Shown one piece after another: positions 34,135 to 34,305 of a DNA stretch of 34,305 bases. The stretch is taken from NCBI GenBank assembly GCA_030602245.1, contig JAUWAC010000022.1:1-34305 (forward strand), written 5' to 3'. Position numbers and translations under genes: made by a program. Every line of letters begins with the position of its first letter. The stretch's first letter is position 1. The stretch comes from Marinobacterium sp. Its GTDB lineage: Bacteria; Pseudomonadota; Gammaproteobacteria; Pseudomonadales; Balneatricaceae. Under the pieces are notes generated by a model. That model was not told the origin of the DNA and made no database searches. It saw only the letters and a program-made list of their open reading frames with translations.

Positions 34135-34270
34135 GCGCCTCCTCGCTTGAGACGACAGCCCCTTCGGGAGCGAGTCGGACTCGCGAGGCGGTTCTCCAAC
34201 CCGTTGAATTCATTAAAGCTTTTAAGGATTCAGCGAAACGGAAAATCGCAGTGAAAAGCGAAAATAACGC

Positions 34271-34298
34271 TTGACACTGAAACCGCAGGCGCTAAGAT
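34271..34298 (+). promoter_or_regulatory. rRNA operon promoter P2
   Basis: TTGACA (34271-34276, perfect) and TAAGAT (34293-34298) are also 16 bases apart and followed by GCGCC, like P1. An A-rich stretch lies upstream (34235-34268). The window stops 7 bases later, so the 16S rRNA gene itself is not seen. Confidence 0.8.
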
Positions 34299-34305
34299 AT
34301 GCGCC

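Overview
The window looks like chromosomal DNA from a GC-rich gammaproteobacterium of the Pseudomonadales/Oceanospirillales type. The main evidence is gene order. The minus-strand series dksA, gluQRS, cbrX, cbrA, cbrB, crcZ, pcnB, folK, panB, panC (15906 down to 5786) and the series argC, erpA, anmK, M23 peptidase, tyrS, rRNA promoters (28494 to 34305) match, from memory, two neighbourhoods that lie apart in Pseudomonas aeruginosa. The protein sequences alone do not let me fix the genus.

Layout. 1-737 is mobile-element debris: an end of an IS21-like element lies inside a tyrosine-recombinase gene that resembles GmtY of the gamma-mobile-trio islands, followed by an AT-rich boundary with a terminator. 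738-3153 is the minus-strand operon rsuA-rsmC-membrane protein (two 16S rRNA modification enzymes). 3352-4185 is a tandem-domain 6-carboxytetrahydropterin synthase-like protein, facing a thiolase gene (4282-5463). 5786-9425 is pcnB-folK-panB-panC (RNA polyadenylation, folate, pantothenate). 9426-9974 has no protein gene but holds a CrcZ-type regulatory RNA with its sigma-54 promoter, a possible IHF site and a TGTTAC enhancer array. 9975-15906 encodes the CbrAB carbon/nitrogen two-component system, a 57-residue CbrX-like protein, GluQRS and DksA. 16169-21071 holds an aminotransferase, a Rieske protein, an iron/heme-type ABC permease and ATPase, and a two-domain kinase-like protein. 21104-24037 is mrcB (PBP1b) and a TPR lipoprotein. 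24078-28362 is the chain clc-thiE-hemL-membrane protein on the minus strand. 28494-34035 is argC, erpA, anmK, an M23 peptidase and tyrS. The right edge stops inside tandem rRNA-operon promoters.

How the genes work together. CbrA senses a nutrient signal, CbrB activates a sigma-54 promoter, and the RNA made from 9790 downward carries A-rich motifs that should titrate the Hfq/Crc catabolite-repression complex. The most notable result is that this whole circuit can be read in the sequence, with A-rich motifs placed in hairpin loops and enhancer half-sites at exact 13-bp spacing. No CRISPR array, tRNA or complete insertion sequence was seen.
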